The position numbers and the translations under genes were made by a program. Shown here one piece after another: positions 8,458-18,611 of a stretch of 64,000 nucleotides of DNA. Numbering within the stretch: the stretch's first letter is position 1; the number at the start of each line of letters is the position of its first letter. Location of the stretch: NCBI RefSeq assembly GCF_028830055.1, contig NZ_CP101655.1, positions 310,001-374,000 of the forward strand. Reading direction: 5' to 3'. The notes beneath the pieces were generated by a model. It was given only the letters and a program-made list of their open reading frames with translations, was not told where the DNA came from and made no database searches. The stretch comes from Pseudomonas serboccidentalis (GTDB lineage Bacteria; Pseudomonadota; Gammaproteobacteria; Pseudomonadales; Pseudomonadaceae).

Positions 8458-9582
8458 CTACGAACCCTTGTTGCCCTTTTCATGGGACGGGTCGTAGACC
8501 TTGGTCAGGTCGCCACCGAGGCGGAAGGTCTTGAACGGTTGCATACCGTGCTTCTTCTCGATCACATCCGGCGGGCAGGTGTAGAGGGTGCAGAACGGTT
8601 CGAGCCAGGCGAATTTCATGTCCTCTTTCAGGTCGGTCATGTCCTGCTCTTTGCCGTTCTTCTTCTCGAATGCATCCGGGTCTTTCACCCCGGCCAGTAC
8701 CCGATCACCCAGGCGCTTGAGCGCGCTGTTGTTTTCCTGACGCAGATCGACACCGTTGACCTGGGCGAAACTGGCGATCATCGCCAGCGGCGGCAGGGCG
8801 TAGTTGTGATAGGCGAGGGCGCGTTGCTGGCGCTTGAGTTCGTTGGGCAGGAAGCCGTCGGCGTCGACTTGATTGACCCCGACCTTGTATTCCTTCACCG
8901 CCCAGTCGAACAGGTCGCGACGGTTGGTGGCGACGGCGGTTGCCATCACCGACCAGGCAGCCCAGTACGAGTGGTTGTTGGTTTTTTCCAGCGGCAGGTT
9001 GTCCCAGTCGCTGACCACCTGATCGGCCATCTTGCTGAACCACGCCTCGATCTGCTGCGCCTCTTGCTGATGCGCGGCCAGCGGATGCGAGTCGGAGAAC
9101 TTCAGGCGAATGTACGAAGAGGCCATGCTGCCCAGCGCCCATTTGCGCATCGATTTGCCGGTGTGGTTGAAGTCTTTCGACATCAACGCGTCGGCCTTGG
9201 CCCAAGCGGTCAACCAGTTGAGCGTGCAATCGAGCTGCTCCGGGCGACCGTCACGCATGAACTGCATCACCCGTTTGGCGGTGCCGCGCTCCAGCGTGGT
9301 GATGTCTTTGGTGGTGTCACGGAAGGCTTTTTCCGACTGCACGTTCAGTGTCGCGCGGGCCTTGTCCGAGCCTTCGTATTTGCTGCGAAATTGCAGCGGA
9401 CCGGTGTACGGCGCGGGCATCGCGTCGCAGCCTTCGCTCTTGTCGCCGGTCTTGAATTTATCCACCGGCGCGAAGTAGCCCTGCGGCGGGCGCAGTGGCG
9501 CGGCGGCCTGAGTGGCGCCGGCGAACATCGCCAGGCTCAACAGGGTGGGAGCCAGTAAAGATTTCAATTTCGGATTTCGCAT
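8458..9582 (-). CDS. algL: Alginate lyase AlgL
   Basis: A periplasmic polysaccharide lyase of family PL5 that cleaves alginate by beta-elimination; in producing strains it clears mis-secreted polymer from the periplasm. The 374-residue protein has a signal peptide ([21 protein letters not shown]) and the catalytic segment NNHSYWA (residues 202-208). The start at 9582 (MRNPKLKS) has GAGG six bases upstream; an in-frame ATG at 9594 overlaps the algX stop codon. An upstream open extension in the same frame lies inside algX and is not part of the gene. Confidence 0.95.
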   Translation of the reverse strand: MRNPKLKSLLAPTLLSLAMFAGATQAAAPLRPPQGYFAPVDKFKTGDKSEGCDAMPAPYTGPLQFRSKYEGSDKARATLNVQSEKAFRDTTKDITTLERGTAKRVMQFMRDGRPEQLDCTLNWLTAWAKADALMSKDFNHTGKSMRKWALGSMASSYIRLKFSDSHPLAAHQQEAQQIEAWFSKMADQVVSDWDNLPLEKTNNHSYWAAWSVMATAVATNRRDLFDWAVKEYKVGVNQVDADGFLPNELKRQQRALAYHNYALPPLAMIASFAQVNGVDLRQENNSALKRLGDRVLAGVKDPDAFEKKNGKEQDMTDLKEDMKFAWLEPFCTLYTCPPDVIEKKHGMQPFKTFRLGGDLTKVYDPSHEKGNKGS

Positions 9583-9590
9583 AGCAGACC

Positions 9591-11051
9591 TCATTGCCCG
9601 ACCTGAGCGGTTTGTTGCCCAGCGCCCGGGAATACGTTGCGTTTGCAGATTTTCGCTTCGACTTTTTGTGGCGCGGTGCCCGCTTCCGGACCCTGGACTT
9701 CGACCGCCAGCAGGTTTTGCGAGGCCCAGTCTTCGTCGGTGCGCAACTCGAAGGCGAAACGACCGTCGGTGTCGGAGGTTTCCGGTTTCTCGATCTTGAT
9801 GTCCTCGTGGCGACCGTTCATGTACCAGAGGGTGGCGTGCAGGGTTTTCACCGAGGTGTCGGCGAAGCGGATGTCGACCTGGTGGCTGCTGTTCTGCAGG
9901 TTCAGGTTCTTGCTGTTGACCAGCAGTTCTTGTTTGCTGCCCGGCTTCAGCGTGGCGCTGCCGGTCATCTGTGCATCTTTGCCTTCGCAACCGTTGTCGA
10001 GCAGGGCCATCATCTGGCGATAGATGGTTTCCTGGTCGAGACGGTACAGCGGCGAGAATTCCCAGATGAGAATCTTCGGCGGAGTCTTCTGGAATTCGTC
10101 GCTGCCCAGGTACTGCAGCATCGAACCTTCCAGACCACCGCCGGGGAAGGCGACGTTGAGAATGTCGGCGCCGATCGCCTCTTCGAGGAAGCCGGCGAAG
10201 TTGTAGTTCTTGCCGCTGTGCGAGGTACCCACGAGAGTGATTTGCGGGTTGCCGGAATCACCGAACAGGTCGCCATCACCGGCTTCGCCTTTCGGCTCGG
10301 TGGTGAACTGGTCCATGTACTGGATCGCGTAACTGGTGCCACACAGTTGCCCGGCCATGTTGTGCAGGGTGCCGGTCTTGCCCATGCGCCCGGTGCGCTT
10401 GGTCTCGAATTCACGCTTGGGAATGTCGGCGAAGGCCGGGATCTGCTTGACCTTCTCGGCGACGATTTTCGCCGTGCGCTGTGCGCCGTACGGGGTCCAG
10501 TGCTGGTCGCCACGGAAGTAGAAATCGTGGGCGGGCAGGGTGTCTGGCAGCGATTCGTTGGTCAGCGGCGACAGGTCTGGCACCACGTAACCCATCTGCG
10601 CGAAACGGCCGAGCATGGTCTTGTAGTTGCCCAGCGCTTTCTCGTAATCGAACGCGGCTTTTTCCTGCGGGTTGAGCTTGTTGCGGTTCACCAGGCCACG
10701 GGTCGGCTGGTAAACGATCACCAGCTCGACGCCTTTGGCCTTGAACGCATCGTGCAGCTGTTGCAGGCGCTTGTAGCCGGCCGGGGTGGTGTTGAACTCG
10801 GTGCGCAAATCTTCCTGCGTGCGGAACAGCCAGTCGCCCTGCGCCTGCACCAGGGTGGTGAAGTTCTGCTGATAACGCGTGGTGTAGTTCTTCGCGTCAT
10901 GGGCGGCCGGGCACAGGTTGCAGCACGGTTCGGCGTTGAACTTCGGCGGGGTGGCGCCCGCCGCTTCATCGGCGCGGGCGCCATTGCTCGCCGCCAGAAT
11001 GCCCACGGTCAGGGCCGACAGGCTGAGTAATTTGATCAAGTGTGAGTGCAT
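9591..11051 (-). CDS. algX: Alginate acetyltransferase / biosynthesis protein AlgX
   Basis: AlgX binds mannuronan in the periplasm and is the terminal O-acetyltransferase. The 486-residue protein has a signal peptide ending ...NGARADEA, an SGNH-like domain with DxH in GDQHWTPYG (D182, H184) and serine in GTSHSGKN (S277), matching the AlgX triad, and a C-terminal carbohydrate-binding module from about residue 350. The cysteine-rich start CCNLCPAA is also typical. GAGGA precedes the ATG at 11051. It sits between algG and algL in the canonical order. Confidence 0.95.
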   Translation of the reverse strand: MHSHLIKLLSLSALTVGILAASNGARADEAAGATPPKFNAEPCCNLCPAAHDAKNYTTRYQQNFTTLVQAQGDWLFRTQEDLRTEFNTTPAGYKRLQQLHDAFKAKGVELVIVYQPTRGLVNRNKLNPQEKAAFDYEKALGNYKTMLGRFAQMGYVVPDLSPLTNESLPDTLPAHDFYFRGDQHWTPYGAQRTAKIVAEKVKQIPAFADIPKREFETKRTGRMGKTGTLHNMAGQLCGTSYAIQYMDQFTTEPKGEAGDGDLFGDSGNPQITLVGTSHSGKNYNFAGFLEEAIGADILNVAFPGGGLEGSMLQYLGSDEFQKTPPKILIWEFSPLYRLDQETIYRQMMALLDNGCEGKDAQMTGSATLKPGSKQELLVNSKNLNLQNSSHQVDIRFADTSVKTLHATLWYMNGRHEDIKIEKPETSDTDGRFAFELRTDEDWASQNLLAVEVQGPEAGTAPQKVEAKICKRNVFPGAGQQTAQVGQ

Positions 11052-11061
11052 GGAATTATCC

Positions 11062-12648
11062 TCAGTCCCGCATTTCGGTCTGGCGTTCGACAGGGTCGAT
11101 CAGCACGGCTTTCTGCTGGCGCACCAGCAGGTCGAGAATTTCATCCTGGCGCTCGCCAAGGATGCCGTTGAAGCTGATGCCGCTGGATTTGGTCGGCGCC
11201 AGCATCGATACCCGGTACAGCTCGACGCTCAACGGCGAGTCGATGGCCATCGGGCCGCTGCCGTTGGCCGCCAGTTCACCGCCGACCACGATCAGCGACA
11301 CCTGGGCGTCGAACGGGTCGAGCTTGATGTCACGGTCGGTGTCGGTCAGGTCCTTGATGTGGCCGTAGACGCCGGTCAAACCGTTGGCCATGGCCACGTT
11401 TTCGTACAGACGGATGTTCACGCTGTTACGAATGCGGATGCCGTGGCGCTTGTTGCTGATGACCTTGTTGCCCCACAGCAGGTTGTCGGCAGACTCGTAG
11501 AGGGTGATGCCGTCGGTGTGGTTCTTGTAGATCTCGTTGTAGGCAATGAGGTTGTTGACGCTGTTCCGGTCGATCACCAGGCCCGAGAGATGGTTGTCGA
11601 AGCTCTTGTTGTTGAAGATGAAGCTGTCGTTGACCTCACGGGAAATAATGATCCCGTGCTTCTTCTTCGTACCGTACACAGTGTTCTCGGCGATGATCAG
11701 ACCGTGGGAACGGTCGTGCGGGTCGATGCCGTAGACGATGTTGTCTTTGTAGGTGTTGCCCTTGACCACGAAGTCACGGGTCTCATAGCAGTAGAAGCCG
11801 TACCACATGTCAGAGAACTCGGAGCCGACGATCCAGCCGGTCGGTTCAGGACGCTTGAGGACCTTGGCCATGTTCGGCGTGTACTGGGAAATACTCACCC
11901 CGTACGACTTACTGTTGGCGTAGCCGAAGCTGGCCATCTTGCTGTTGACGATGTAGGTCTCGGTGCCGCCCCAGGCGAGCAGAAACGGACGGAATTCCTT
12001 CGGCGTACGGAAGGTGGCCGGGCCGTTGTCCTTCTCGCGCCAGCCGGTGACCTTGGTGTCACGCACGAACAGCTGACCGTCGTTGACCAGGAACGAACCC
12101 GCCTCCTGCGACAGGCGCAACTCCTGGGTCTGGCCATCGATTTCGAGGATGCCTTTGCGCCCGACCACGATCGGCAACTTCGCCAGATACACGCCCGGCG
12201 AGGTCTCGCTGAAGTACTGCTTGGGCAGTTTCTTCGCCAGATCCTTGAGGTTCAGGTAGCCGTCGTCGACGAAGATCGCCTGCGGGATGCCGTGCTGACG
12301 CACCACCCATTCGGCCATCTTGTTGTCGCCGCCGATAAAGTCCTTCAGGGCGTCTTCCTGCATCATCCGGCGCACGCTGATCTTGCCCGGTTTGCTGCGC
12401 ACGATTTTCGCGGCAGCGGCCTCGGCGGTGAAGCCGGACAGGTCGGGCAGTGTCGGCTTGGCCAGTTCCAGCGCCTCGGTCGGCGCGCTGCTGACGGTGT
12501 AGGTCTTGGCTTGTTGCAGCTCTTTGGCGGTGGTCACCGGTTTGCCTTGTTGAGGCACAACCGGTTCCACGGTGGCGAAGGCGCCAGCGGAGGCCAGCAG
12601 CATGGCGCCGGCCAACAGGCTGATCGAGCCTTTCCTTGCATGGTGCAT
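11062..12648 (-). CDS. algG: Poly(beta-D-mannuronate) C5-epimerase AlgG
   Basis: AlgG converts internal mannuronate to guluronate residues in the periplasm and also protects the polymer during export. The 528-residue protein has a signal peptide (GSISLLAGAMLLASAGAFA) and a long right-handed beta-helix with repeated N-x-I/V strands. The catalytic motif DPHD is at 309-312. I start at the ATG at 12648 (MHHARKG) because AAGGGAG lies upstream and the nine-codon-longer frame begins at the algE stop codon. Confidence 0.95.
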   Translation of the reverse strand: MHHARKGSISLLAGAMLLASAGAFATVEPVVPQQGKPVTTAKELQQAKTYTVSSAPTEALELAKPTLPDLSGFTAEAAAAKIVRSKPGKISVRRMMQEDALKDFIGGDNKMAEWVVRQHGIPQAIFVDDGYLNLKDLAKKLPKQYFSETSPGVYLAKLPIVVGRKGILEIDGQTQELRLSQEAGSFLVNDGQLFVRDTKVTGWREKDNGPATFRTPKEFRPFLLAWGGTETYIVNSKMASFGYANSKSYGVSISQYTPNMAKVLKRPEPTGWIVGSEFSDMWYGFYCYETRDFVVKGNTYKDNIVYGIDPHDRSHGLIIAENTVYGTKKKHGIIISREVNDSFIFNNKSFDNHLSGLVIDRNSVNNLIAYNEIYKNHTDGITLYESADNLLWGNKVISNKRHGIRIRNSVNIRLYENVAMANGLTGVYGHIKDLTDTDRDIKLDPFDAQVSLIVVGGELAANGSGPMAIDSPLSVELYRVSMLAPTKSSGISFNGILGERQDEILDLLVRQQKAVLIDPVERQTEMRD

Positions 12649-12674
12649 GTCGGGCACTCCCTTGGCGGTTTGCA

Positions 12675-14162
12675 TCAGAAGCGCCAGATCACGTCGATGA
12701 ACGCGCGGTGCATGTACGAATCGACCTGGCTGCCATAGGCATCCCCGGGCTTGAACACGCCGCCACGGAATCGCACCAGCGCCGACGGTTCATCGATCGA
12801 CTGGCTCAGCGCGGCCGGCAACAGGCCTTGCTTGAAGTACTTGGTGACCACCAGGTCCATCTCCTGACCCAGGTCCTTGTTGCCATCCTGCAGCGGCAGC
12901 GAGGTGCTGGAGAGGATCGCGCCGGTCACGTCGTCGGTGTTGTTTTCCACGGCGTTGATGCCGTTGCTGCCCACCGGCTTGTTGCCGTCCACGCGCCAGA
13001 ACTTGTGGTAGATCAGGCTGGCGTCGTATTGGTCGTTGAGCATCCACGAACCGAACAGGGTGGCGGTCTGCATGTTGCTCATTTCGCCACGGAACGCTTC
13101 GCCGAAACGGTGTACCCGCGAGCGCGTACCGGTGTAGTTGGAGCGGTTGCTCTCCAGACCGTTCTGCTGGTAATCGGCGCTGGCGCGGGCATACGCCGCA
13201 CCGACCTGCCACTGCGGATCGAGGCGCAGGCGCACGCCGAGGTCGGTGGCCCAGCCGTTGATGTCATCGCTGCGTTTGGCTTGCGCCGGGGCGGTGCCGT
13301 CGGCGTTCAGCGGGTTGACCGAGTCACGGTCGCCGCTCATGCCGGTGATGCTGCCCCAGTAGTTGACGGTGTTGGTGTTGCGCCAGTTGTAGGCGTCGCT
13401 GTCGGCGGTCAGGCCGAGCCAGCTGATGTCACCGTTCTGGGTCTTGTCGAGCGAGTCGCGGGGCACACCCGGTTCGGCGTAATCGAGTTTGCCGTCATCG
13501 TGGGTGTGGTGGCCGCGAATGCCGACCCAGTTACCCGGTGTCCACTGGTAAGCGGCATCGGCGTAGGCGTGCAGGCGATCCTTGTCTTTGGGCGCCAGCT
13601 CTTTCAAGTCGGTGCGGTATTCGCTGAAGCGTTCGGCGACGCCGACGTTGGCGCGCAACAGGGTGGTGTCGAAGGTCCAGTTCAGCGCTTCGATGTTGGT
13701 GTCGCGCCACTGGCCGTCATCATTGCGCAGACGCTGGCGACCGAACTTGAGTATTTCGCCAGGGTAGGGGGTGAGGCCGCTGTAGCCGACCCAGAACTCG
13801 CGCATCGCCAAGTAGTTTTTCTTGGTCTTGCGATCACCGTTGTCGGTGGTCTGGCTGCTTTCGCTGTCGGACTGCTGCAGGGTGTCGGTTTCGATGATAT
13901 CGGTCGAGGTGACAGCCTGGCCCATGGCGTAGGCGCTCCACGCGCCGCTTTCGCCGTAGACCCACGGACGCAGGTCCAGGCCCACACCGTTGACGTCGCC
14001 ACCGGGTGCGGTACCGAGGTCGCGGTCGTCTTCGGACTGGCCGGTGATTTTCACTTCCAGGCCGAAGTTCTTGCTTTCAGTCATCGCAGCCAGTGTCGGG
14101 CAAGACCAGATCAGTGCGAAGGTGAGGCCAATACCGGCCTTCACGAATGGATTCAACTTCAT
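12675..14162 (-). CDS. algE: Outer-membrane alginate export porin AlgE
   Basis: AlgE is an 18-stranded beta-barrel through which alginate leaves the cell. The 495-residue protein has a signal peptide ([18 protein letters not shown]), the family start [20 protein letters not shown], many alternating aromatic/polar strands, and a C-terminal phenylalanine (IDVIWRF), the usual signal for Bam insertion. Its ATG overlaps the algK stop codon by four bases, which fits tight co-translation of the two halves of the outer-membrane secretin-like complex. Confidence 0.96.
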   Translation of the reverse strand: MKLNPFVKAGIGLTFALIWSCPTLAAMTESKNFGLEVKITGQSEDDRDLGTAPGGDVNGVGLDLRPWVYGESGAWSAYAMGQAVTSTDIIETDTLQQSDSESSQTTDNGDRKTKKNYLAMREFWVGYSGLTPYPGEILKFGRQRLRNDDGQWRDTNIEALNWTFDTTLLRANVGVAERFSEYRTDLKELAPKDKDRLHAYADAAYQWTPGNWVGIRGHHTHDDGKLDYAEPGVPRDSLDKTQNGDISWLGLTADSDAYNWRNTNTVNYWGSITGMSGDRDSVNPLNADGTAPAQAKRSDDINGWATDLGVRLRLDPQWQVGAAYARASADYQQNGLESNRSNYTGTRSRVHRFGEAFRGEMSNMQTATLFGSWMLNDQYDASLIYHKFWRVDGNKPVGSNGINAVENNTDDVTGAILSSTSLPLQDGNKDLGQEMDLVVTKYFKQGLLPAALSQSIDEPSALVRFRGGVFKPGDAYGSQVDSYMHRAFIDVIWRF

Positions 14163-15658
14163 AATTTTTCCTCGCCGTCTTCTTCTTGCAGGGCGTGCAG
14201 TTGCAATGCGTTCAGGTTCTGGGCGCCACGACTGGCCTGTTCCTGTTGCAGCAGGCGCTGGGCTTCGGCCAGACGCTCGGGCGGCAATTGCGCGGCGAGG
14301 GTGGTCGCCAGTTCATCGGCTTGCGGGGTGTTCTGCGCCTTGGCCAACTGGCTGAACACGTAGGCGTTGAGCGGGTCGGGCCTGGTGCCCTTGCCTTGGG
14401 AAAACAGTTGGGCGATGGCGAAGTCGGCGCTGTTCTGGCCGTTGCGCGCAGCGGTCAGCAGATGGTCGAGGGCCTTCTGCGGATAGACCTTGCCCAGGTA
14501 ACCACGGCGATAGATCTGGCCGAGGTAGTAATCAGCGGCGACTTCGCGACCGACGGCTTTCTGAAAGTGTTCTTCGGCGACTTTCGCGTCGACCGGCACC
14601 AGTTTGCCTTCGTAGTAGAGCTTGCCCAGCAACAGCTCGGCGCGCGGCTGGTCGGCGGCGCGGCCGTTGTCCAGGTACTTCATCATCTGATCGACGTCGC
14701 CCAGTTCCGGGAAGTCGTAGAGCAGTTGCGCGAGGGTCACCCACGACGCCGGATAGCCCGGAGCGATCGGCTCGAGCAGCGACTGCGCGGTCTTCTCGTC
14801 GGTCTTGCCCAGGGTCGAATCGGCCAGTACACGAGCCACGGAATCGACACGCTGCGCGCTGACCGTGCCACGGCTGTAACCGGCCTGCATCTGCTTGATC
14901 AGCTCGGCCTGTTGCTCCGGCTGGGCACGTTTCTGATAGACCGTGGCCAGTTCGACGTAGCAGATGTCGGTGGTGTTGAGCGCGACTTTGCAGATCTTTT
15001 CCACGTCATCCAGGTGCTGGTCGTAAGTGCCCTGGGTGCGATACAGCAGCACTTGGGCCAGACCCGCTTCCGGGTAGCCGGATTTGCGCCATTGATCGAT
15101 CTGCTGCTGGGCGTTGATGTTCGGGAAGCTGTGCGGGTATTGCAGGTACAGCATCGCCAGCGGGATCAACGTATTGCCTTCGCCATTGGCGGCGGCTTTT
15201 TTCAGCAGGCTTTCGGCTTCGTGATGCTCGGCCTCGGTCGAGCCCGGCTTGGCCACCAACAGGCGACCGAGACGGGCCTGGGCCCGTGGCGAAACATCGG
15301 CGGCAGCGCGGTAGGTCGCCTCGGCCTGTTTGATCTGCTCGGGGTCGCGGCTGTCGACCTGGATATCGGCGAGGCCGACTTGCGCTTCGCTGTAACCCAG
15401 ATCGGCCAGCGCGCGGTAGTTCTGCGCGGCGGTGGCGGTGTCGCCACGCTTGAGCGCTTCGTTGGCCAGACGCTGGTCGGGCAGGCCGGCGCAACCGGCC
15501 AGACTGACTGCCAATGCCAAGGCACACACCGTCCCCATGTAGGAGTGAGCCTGCTCGCGATGCAAGCCACTCGGTGCATCAGACATACCGCGGCGATCCA
15601 ATCGCGAGCAGGCTCGCTCCCACAGGGTCGGCGGTGTGTTCAAGATATGAGTAGTCAC
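14159..15658 (-). CDS. algK: Alginate outer-membrane lipoprotein AlgK, with REP-encoded N-terminus
   Basis: AlgK is a periplasmic TPR/Sel1-like lipoprotein that localises AlgE and links it to the inner-membrane complex. The lipobox LAGC and many helical repeats (e.g. [28 protein letters not shown]) are clear. The start is unusual. GTG 15658 has GAGG eight bases upstream; ATG 15664 is only two bases from it. Codons about 10-41 are made of a REP pair, so 40 or more REP-derived residues precede the hydrophobic signal [16 protein letters not shown]. Internal initiation at ATG 15538, without basic n-region residues, or at ATG 15586 is possible. With GTG 15658 the protein has 499 residues and the acylated cysteine is C56. 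Confidence 0.88.
   Translation of the reverse strand: MTTHILNTPPTLWERACSRLDRRGMSDAPSGLHREQAHSYMGTVCALALAVSLAGCAGLPDQRLANEALKRGDTATAAQNYRALADLGYSEAQVGLADIQVDSRDPEQIKQAEATYRAAADVSPRAQARLGRLLVAKPGSTEAEHHEAESLLKKAAANGEGNTLIPLAMLYLQYPHSFPNINAQQQIDQWRKSGYPEAGLAQVLLYRTQGTYDQHLDDVEKICKVALNTTDICYVELATVYQKRAQPEQQAELIKQMQAGYSRGTVSAQRVDSVARVLADSTLGKTDEKTAQSLLEPIAPGYPASWVTLAQLLYDFPELGDVDQMMKYLDNGRAADQPRAELLLGKLYYEGKLVPVDAKVAEEHFQKAVGREVAADYYLGQIYRRGYLGKVYPQKALDHLLTAARNGQNSADFAIAQLFSQGKGTRPDPLNAYVFSQLAKAQNTPQADELATTLAAQLPPERLAEAQRLLQQEQASRGAQNLNALQLHALQEEDGEEKL
15538..15626. repeat. REP pair (GAGTGAGCCTGCTCGCGAT family) inside the 5' end of algK
   Basis: The left arm 15538-15561 (GTAGGAGTGAGCCTGCTCGCGAT) and right arm 15601-15626 (ATCGCGAGCAGGCTCGCTCCCAC) are inverted. 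The spacer holds a second small inverted repeat, GATGCA...TGCATC. The element is open in the algK frame, so it is translated or at least lies between the ribosome-binding site and the lipobox. Confidence 0.85.
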
Positions 15659-15673
15659 AGGCATGTCCTCGAC

Positions 15674-16843
15674 TTAAAGACCGGCAGCCATGGCTTTGTC
15701 GATCAGCCAGTTCAGGTTCGGGCCACGGTCGCTGTTCACTTCCACCGGGCGGCCGGCGAAGGTGCTGTCCAGCGGCTCGTCCGGCTGGATCTGCACGCGG
15801 ATGTCGGAAGACAGGTCGGCGCTCTTCAGGCTGGTGCTGCTGACGATCTTGCCGGTGCGGGTCTTGTCTTCGCCGGCGATCTGGAAGCTCACTGGCGTAC
15901 CCGGACGCACGTCGCCGAACTGGCGATAGGAGAAGCGCGCATCGACGGTGGCCTGGGTGTTGCGCGGTACCAGGGTGAAGATCACGTCGCCCTTGCTCGC
16001 GTACTGACCGTCAGCCACCAGTTGCTGGGCCACGGTGCAATCGCAAGGGGAGGTCAGGGTGCCGGTCATTTGCTTGCCGAACAGTTCTTCAACCTTGGCC
16101 GGTTGCAGCTGGTCTTCGTCCAGATGGCCCTTGAGCACGTCGAGCATGCTGGTGCTGAAGGTCGCCAGCGGTGCGCCTTTGGCCGCAACGCCGTCGGACT
16201 TGACCAGGCTCTGCACGGTGCCGTCGCGCGGCATGGTGATGTTCATCCCCGGCACGCTGACCAGGCCCGCCTGCGCATGGCTGACGAAGTACATGCCGTA
16301 CACCGACTTGAACACGAAACCGAACGCGACCAGGCCGATGGCGAAGACCCCGGCGCTGAAGGTCACCGCTTTCAGACGCCCGAACGGGGTCATGCCGTGG
16401 CCGCCGTCCTTGACCTTGCGCGCCTTGGTGAAGTTGTCGCGCTGCAGGGTCGCCAGCACTTCACCCATGCTGACGATGTCGCCGGCCAGGTGCGAAGTGA
16501 TCAGGTGACGCAGGGTCGAGATGTCCTGTGGTTCCAGGTTCTGGAACTGGCAACCGGCGCGGCCGGTCTGGCGGTCGTAGGAGCGCACTTGCAGTTCGAC
16601 GTCCATGGCCAGGCCGAGGTTGTCGATCACGAATTGCAGACGCGCCTTGTACACGTCGCCGGCCTTGAGCGGCAGTTGCCCGGCGTTGAACGCCAGACCA
16701 CCGGCCGAGAGGTCGATGACCCGTGCCTCGACTGGCGTCCGGTCTGGGCCGAAGAAACGCAGTTTGGCCGGGATTTTCACTCGGGCGTGCTGACGCTGGG
16801 CTTCGGATTCATGCACTACGTTGGCGTTGACGGCGGTATTCAT
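15674..16843 (-). CDS. alg44: c-di-GMP receptor and alginate co-polymerase Alg44
   Basis: Alg44 is an inner-membrane protein that activates Alg8 when c-di-GMP is bound. The 389-residue protein opens with a PilZ domain (about 16-115) that keeps all key ligands: R17 and R21 (RxxxR), D44 and S46 in DLSAGGL, and R87. A single transmembrane helix follows (about 158-178, AVTFSAGVFAIGLVAFGFVF), then a periplasmic HlyD-like domain. It should therefore be c-di-GMP-responsive. It lies 35 bp after alg8, and algK starts just after its stop codon. Confidence 0.96.
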   Translation of the reverse strand: MNTAVNANVVHESEAQRQHARVKIPAKLRFFGPDRTPVEARVIDLSAGGLAFNAGQLPLKAGDVYKARLQFVIDNLGLAMDVELQVRSYDRQTGRAGCQFQNLEPQDISTLRHLITSHLAGDIVSMGEVLATLQRDNFTKARKVKDGGHGMTPFGRLKAVTFSAGVFAIGLVAFGFVFKSVYGMYFVSHAQAGLVSVPGMNITMPRDGTVQSLVKSDGVAAKGAPLATFSTSMLDVLKGHLDEDQLQPAKVEELFGKQMTGTLTSPCDCTVAQQLVADGQYASKGDVIFTLVPRNTQATVDARFSYRQFGDVRPGTPVSFQIAGEDKTRTGKIVSSTSLKSADLSSDIRVQIQPDEPLDSTFAGRPVEVNSDRGPNLNWLIDKAMAAGL

Positions 16844-16878
16844 AGGGGCGATTTCCTTGTTAATTCAATAGGGGCGGG

Positions 16879-18369
16879 TCAGACCATCATCAGCAGCACG
16901 GCGACGAAAATGCTGCCGGCGGAGAAGGTCATGGTCCGAGACGACCAGGTGTTGAACCAACGTTGAAAGCTGGCGAGATCACGGGTCAGGGAAGTGGGTT
17001 GGCGAGTCCAGGATTGTTGGTCGAGGCGGAAGAACACGTAGATCTTCACCAGCGCACCGACGATCTGGTTGTAATAGAGAATCGCCGGGTAAGCCGGGCC
17101 GATCCGGTGACCGGAGCAGGACAGCAACAGCGTCAGAATCAGACGGGTGATGCCGATCCACAGCAGGTAAACCAGGATGAACGCGGTGCCGTATTTGAAG
17201 CTGGCGATGATCGCCACGGTCAGGCCCAGCAGCGACGTCCACATCGACACGCGCTGGTCGAACAGCACCACCGAGGTGAAGGCGCCGAGGCGTTTCACAC
17301 CCAGGCCCAAAGCTCGCGAGTTCTGGCGCAGGTTGTTGCCGTACCAGCGGAACATCAATTTGCGGCTGGCCTTGATGAAGCTCTTTTCCGGCGGGTGCTC
17401 AACGGTGTTGATCGCCGCATCCGGCACGTAAAAGGTGTCGTAACCCAGGCGCATCAGGCTGAACCAGCTCGACTTGTCGTCGCCGGTGAGGAACTTGAAG
17501 CGGCCCAGGCGCCAGTGTTGCAGCGAGTCGCTTTCAACGTCGGCGATGAATTCCGGGTTGGTGACCACGGTGGCGCGGAACACCGACATGCGTCCGGTCA
17601 TGGTCAGCACGCGCTTGGACAGGGCCATCGAGCACATGTTGATGTGACGCTGGGCGAAACGCAGCTTGTGCCATTCGCTCATGATGTAGCCGCCGCGCAC
17701 TTCGCAGAACTCGTTGGTGGTCAGGCCGCCGACATTGCCGAACAGCTGGAACCACGGCACGGTCTTGCGCACGGTGCCTTCGCCGAGCACGGTGTCGCCA
17801 TCGATCACGGCCACCACGGCGCGGTCGTCCGGCAGGTGACGGGAGATCGCGCGGAAACCATAGGCCAGGCCATCACGTTTGCCGGTGCCGGGAATGCGCA
17901 CGAAGTCGAGTTTGACCCGTGCCGGCGGATTCATCCGTGCCCACAGTGCCTTGACCAGCAGCTCATCGGACATTTCCACGATCGAGCAGACCACGGTGGT
18001 CGGCAGTTCGCAGTCGATGGCTTCGCGGATCACCGAGCTGTAGACCTGCGCCGTGGTGAGCGCGTCGATACGGAAACTGGTGACCATCAGAAACACATGC
18101 GACGGGTCCGCCGCTTTACCCAGCTTGCGCAATTTGCGGCGCAGGTGCGGGTAGACGATGTAGAGAAAAATCATGCCGCGCACAAAGTGCGTTGCACCCA
18201 TCGAGTAGCGCCAGATACCCACGGCGCCAATCAGGAAAATGAAGTCCTTCGACTCGGAGTCGAACGTGGACGTGGGCAGCATCAAGGCCAGGCCCATCAA
18301 CAAACTGAGGTAAAACAGCCAACCGGCGGCCTGAAGTAGGCCGTGCTTTAGCCTGTGCATAATCTGCAT
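16879..18369 (-). CDS. alg8: Mannuronan synthase Alg8
   Basis: Alg8 is the membrane glycosyltransferase (family GT2) that polymerises GDP-mannuronate into polymannuronate. The 496-residue product has N-terminal helices, the GT-A metal motif DGD (D190, D192), the acceptor-site LTGDD (D297, D298), and [14 protein letters not shown] in place of the cellulose-synthase QxxRW box, followed by C-terminal helices. A second in-frame ATG at 18360 (MHRLKHGLL) is an equally plausible start. It works with Alg44, whose gene follows. A REP pair separates it from algD. Confidence 0.95.
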   Translation of the reverse strand: MQIMHRLKHGLLQAAGWLFYLSLLMGLALMLPTSTFDSESKDFIFLIGAVGIWRYSMGATHFVRGMIFLYIVYPHLRRKLRKLGKAADPSHVFLMVTSFRIDALTTAQVYSSVIREAIDCELPTTVVCSIVEMSDELLVKALWARMNPPARVKLDFVRIPGTGKRDGLAYGFRAISRHLPDDRAVVAVIDGDTVLGEGTVRKTVPWFQLFGNVGGLTTNEFCEVRGGYIMSEWHKLRFAQRHINMCSMALSKRVLTMTGRMSVFRATVVTNPEFIADVESDSLQHWRLGRFKFLTGDDKSSWFSLMRLGYDTFYVPDAAINTVEHPPEKSFIKASRKLMFRWYGNNLRQNSRALGLGVKRLGAFTSVVLFDQRVSMWTSLLGLTVAIIASFKYGTAFILVYLLWIGITRLILTLLLSCSGHRIGPAYPAILYYNQIVGALVKIYVFFRLDQQSWTRQPTSLTRDLASFQRWFNTWSSRTMTFSAGSIFVAVLLMMV

Positions 18370-18450
18370 CCGTCTCTATCTCGGGCGAGCCCGATGGGGT
18401 TAAGGCAGGCTTACAAAGAACTGCGATGTCACGCGCAATTCGGGCGAACC

Positions 18451-18549
18451 CTGTAGGAGCTGCCGAAGGCTGCGATCTGTTGATCTTTGCCGGTCCACTC
18501 GGGACTCAAGTGTTTGGGGCAAAGATCGCAGCCTTCGGCAGCTCCTACA
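18451..18549. repeat. REP pair between algD and alg8
   Basis: Arms starting CTGTAGGAGCTGCCGAAGG and ending CCTTCGGCAGCTCCTAC flank a longer spacer than usual. The hairpin lies directly behind algD and could let algD mRNA accumulate above the rest of the operon. Confidence 0.85.
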
Positions 18550-18611
18550 TTCGGGTTCACACATTGGTTGCGCGCCGCCTATGGGTTACGCGGCGGCGCG
18601 CAACGTCTGCT

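Noticed and set aside
8458..9990. A 510-residue form of AlgL starting at 9990
   Set aside because: The extra 136 residues lie inside algX, are arginine-rich shadow sequence, and remove the signal peptide from the N-terminus.
10918..16966. Several long plus-strand open frames across algX-algE-algK-alg44
   Set aside because: All are mirror images of well-identified alginate genes with normal family length and motifs.
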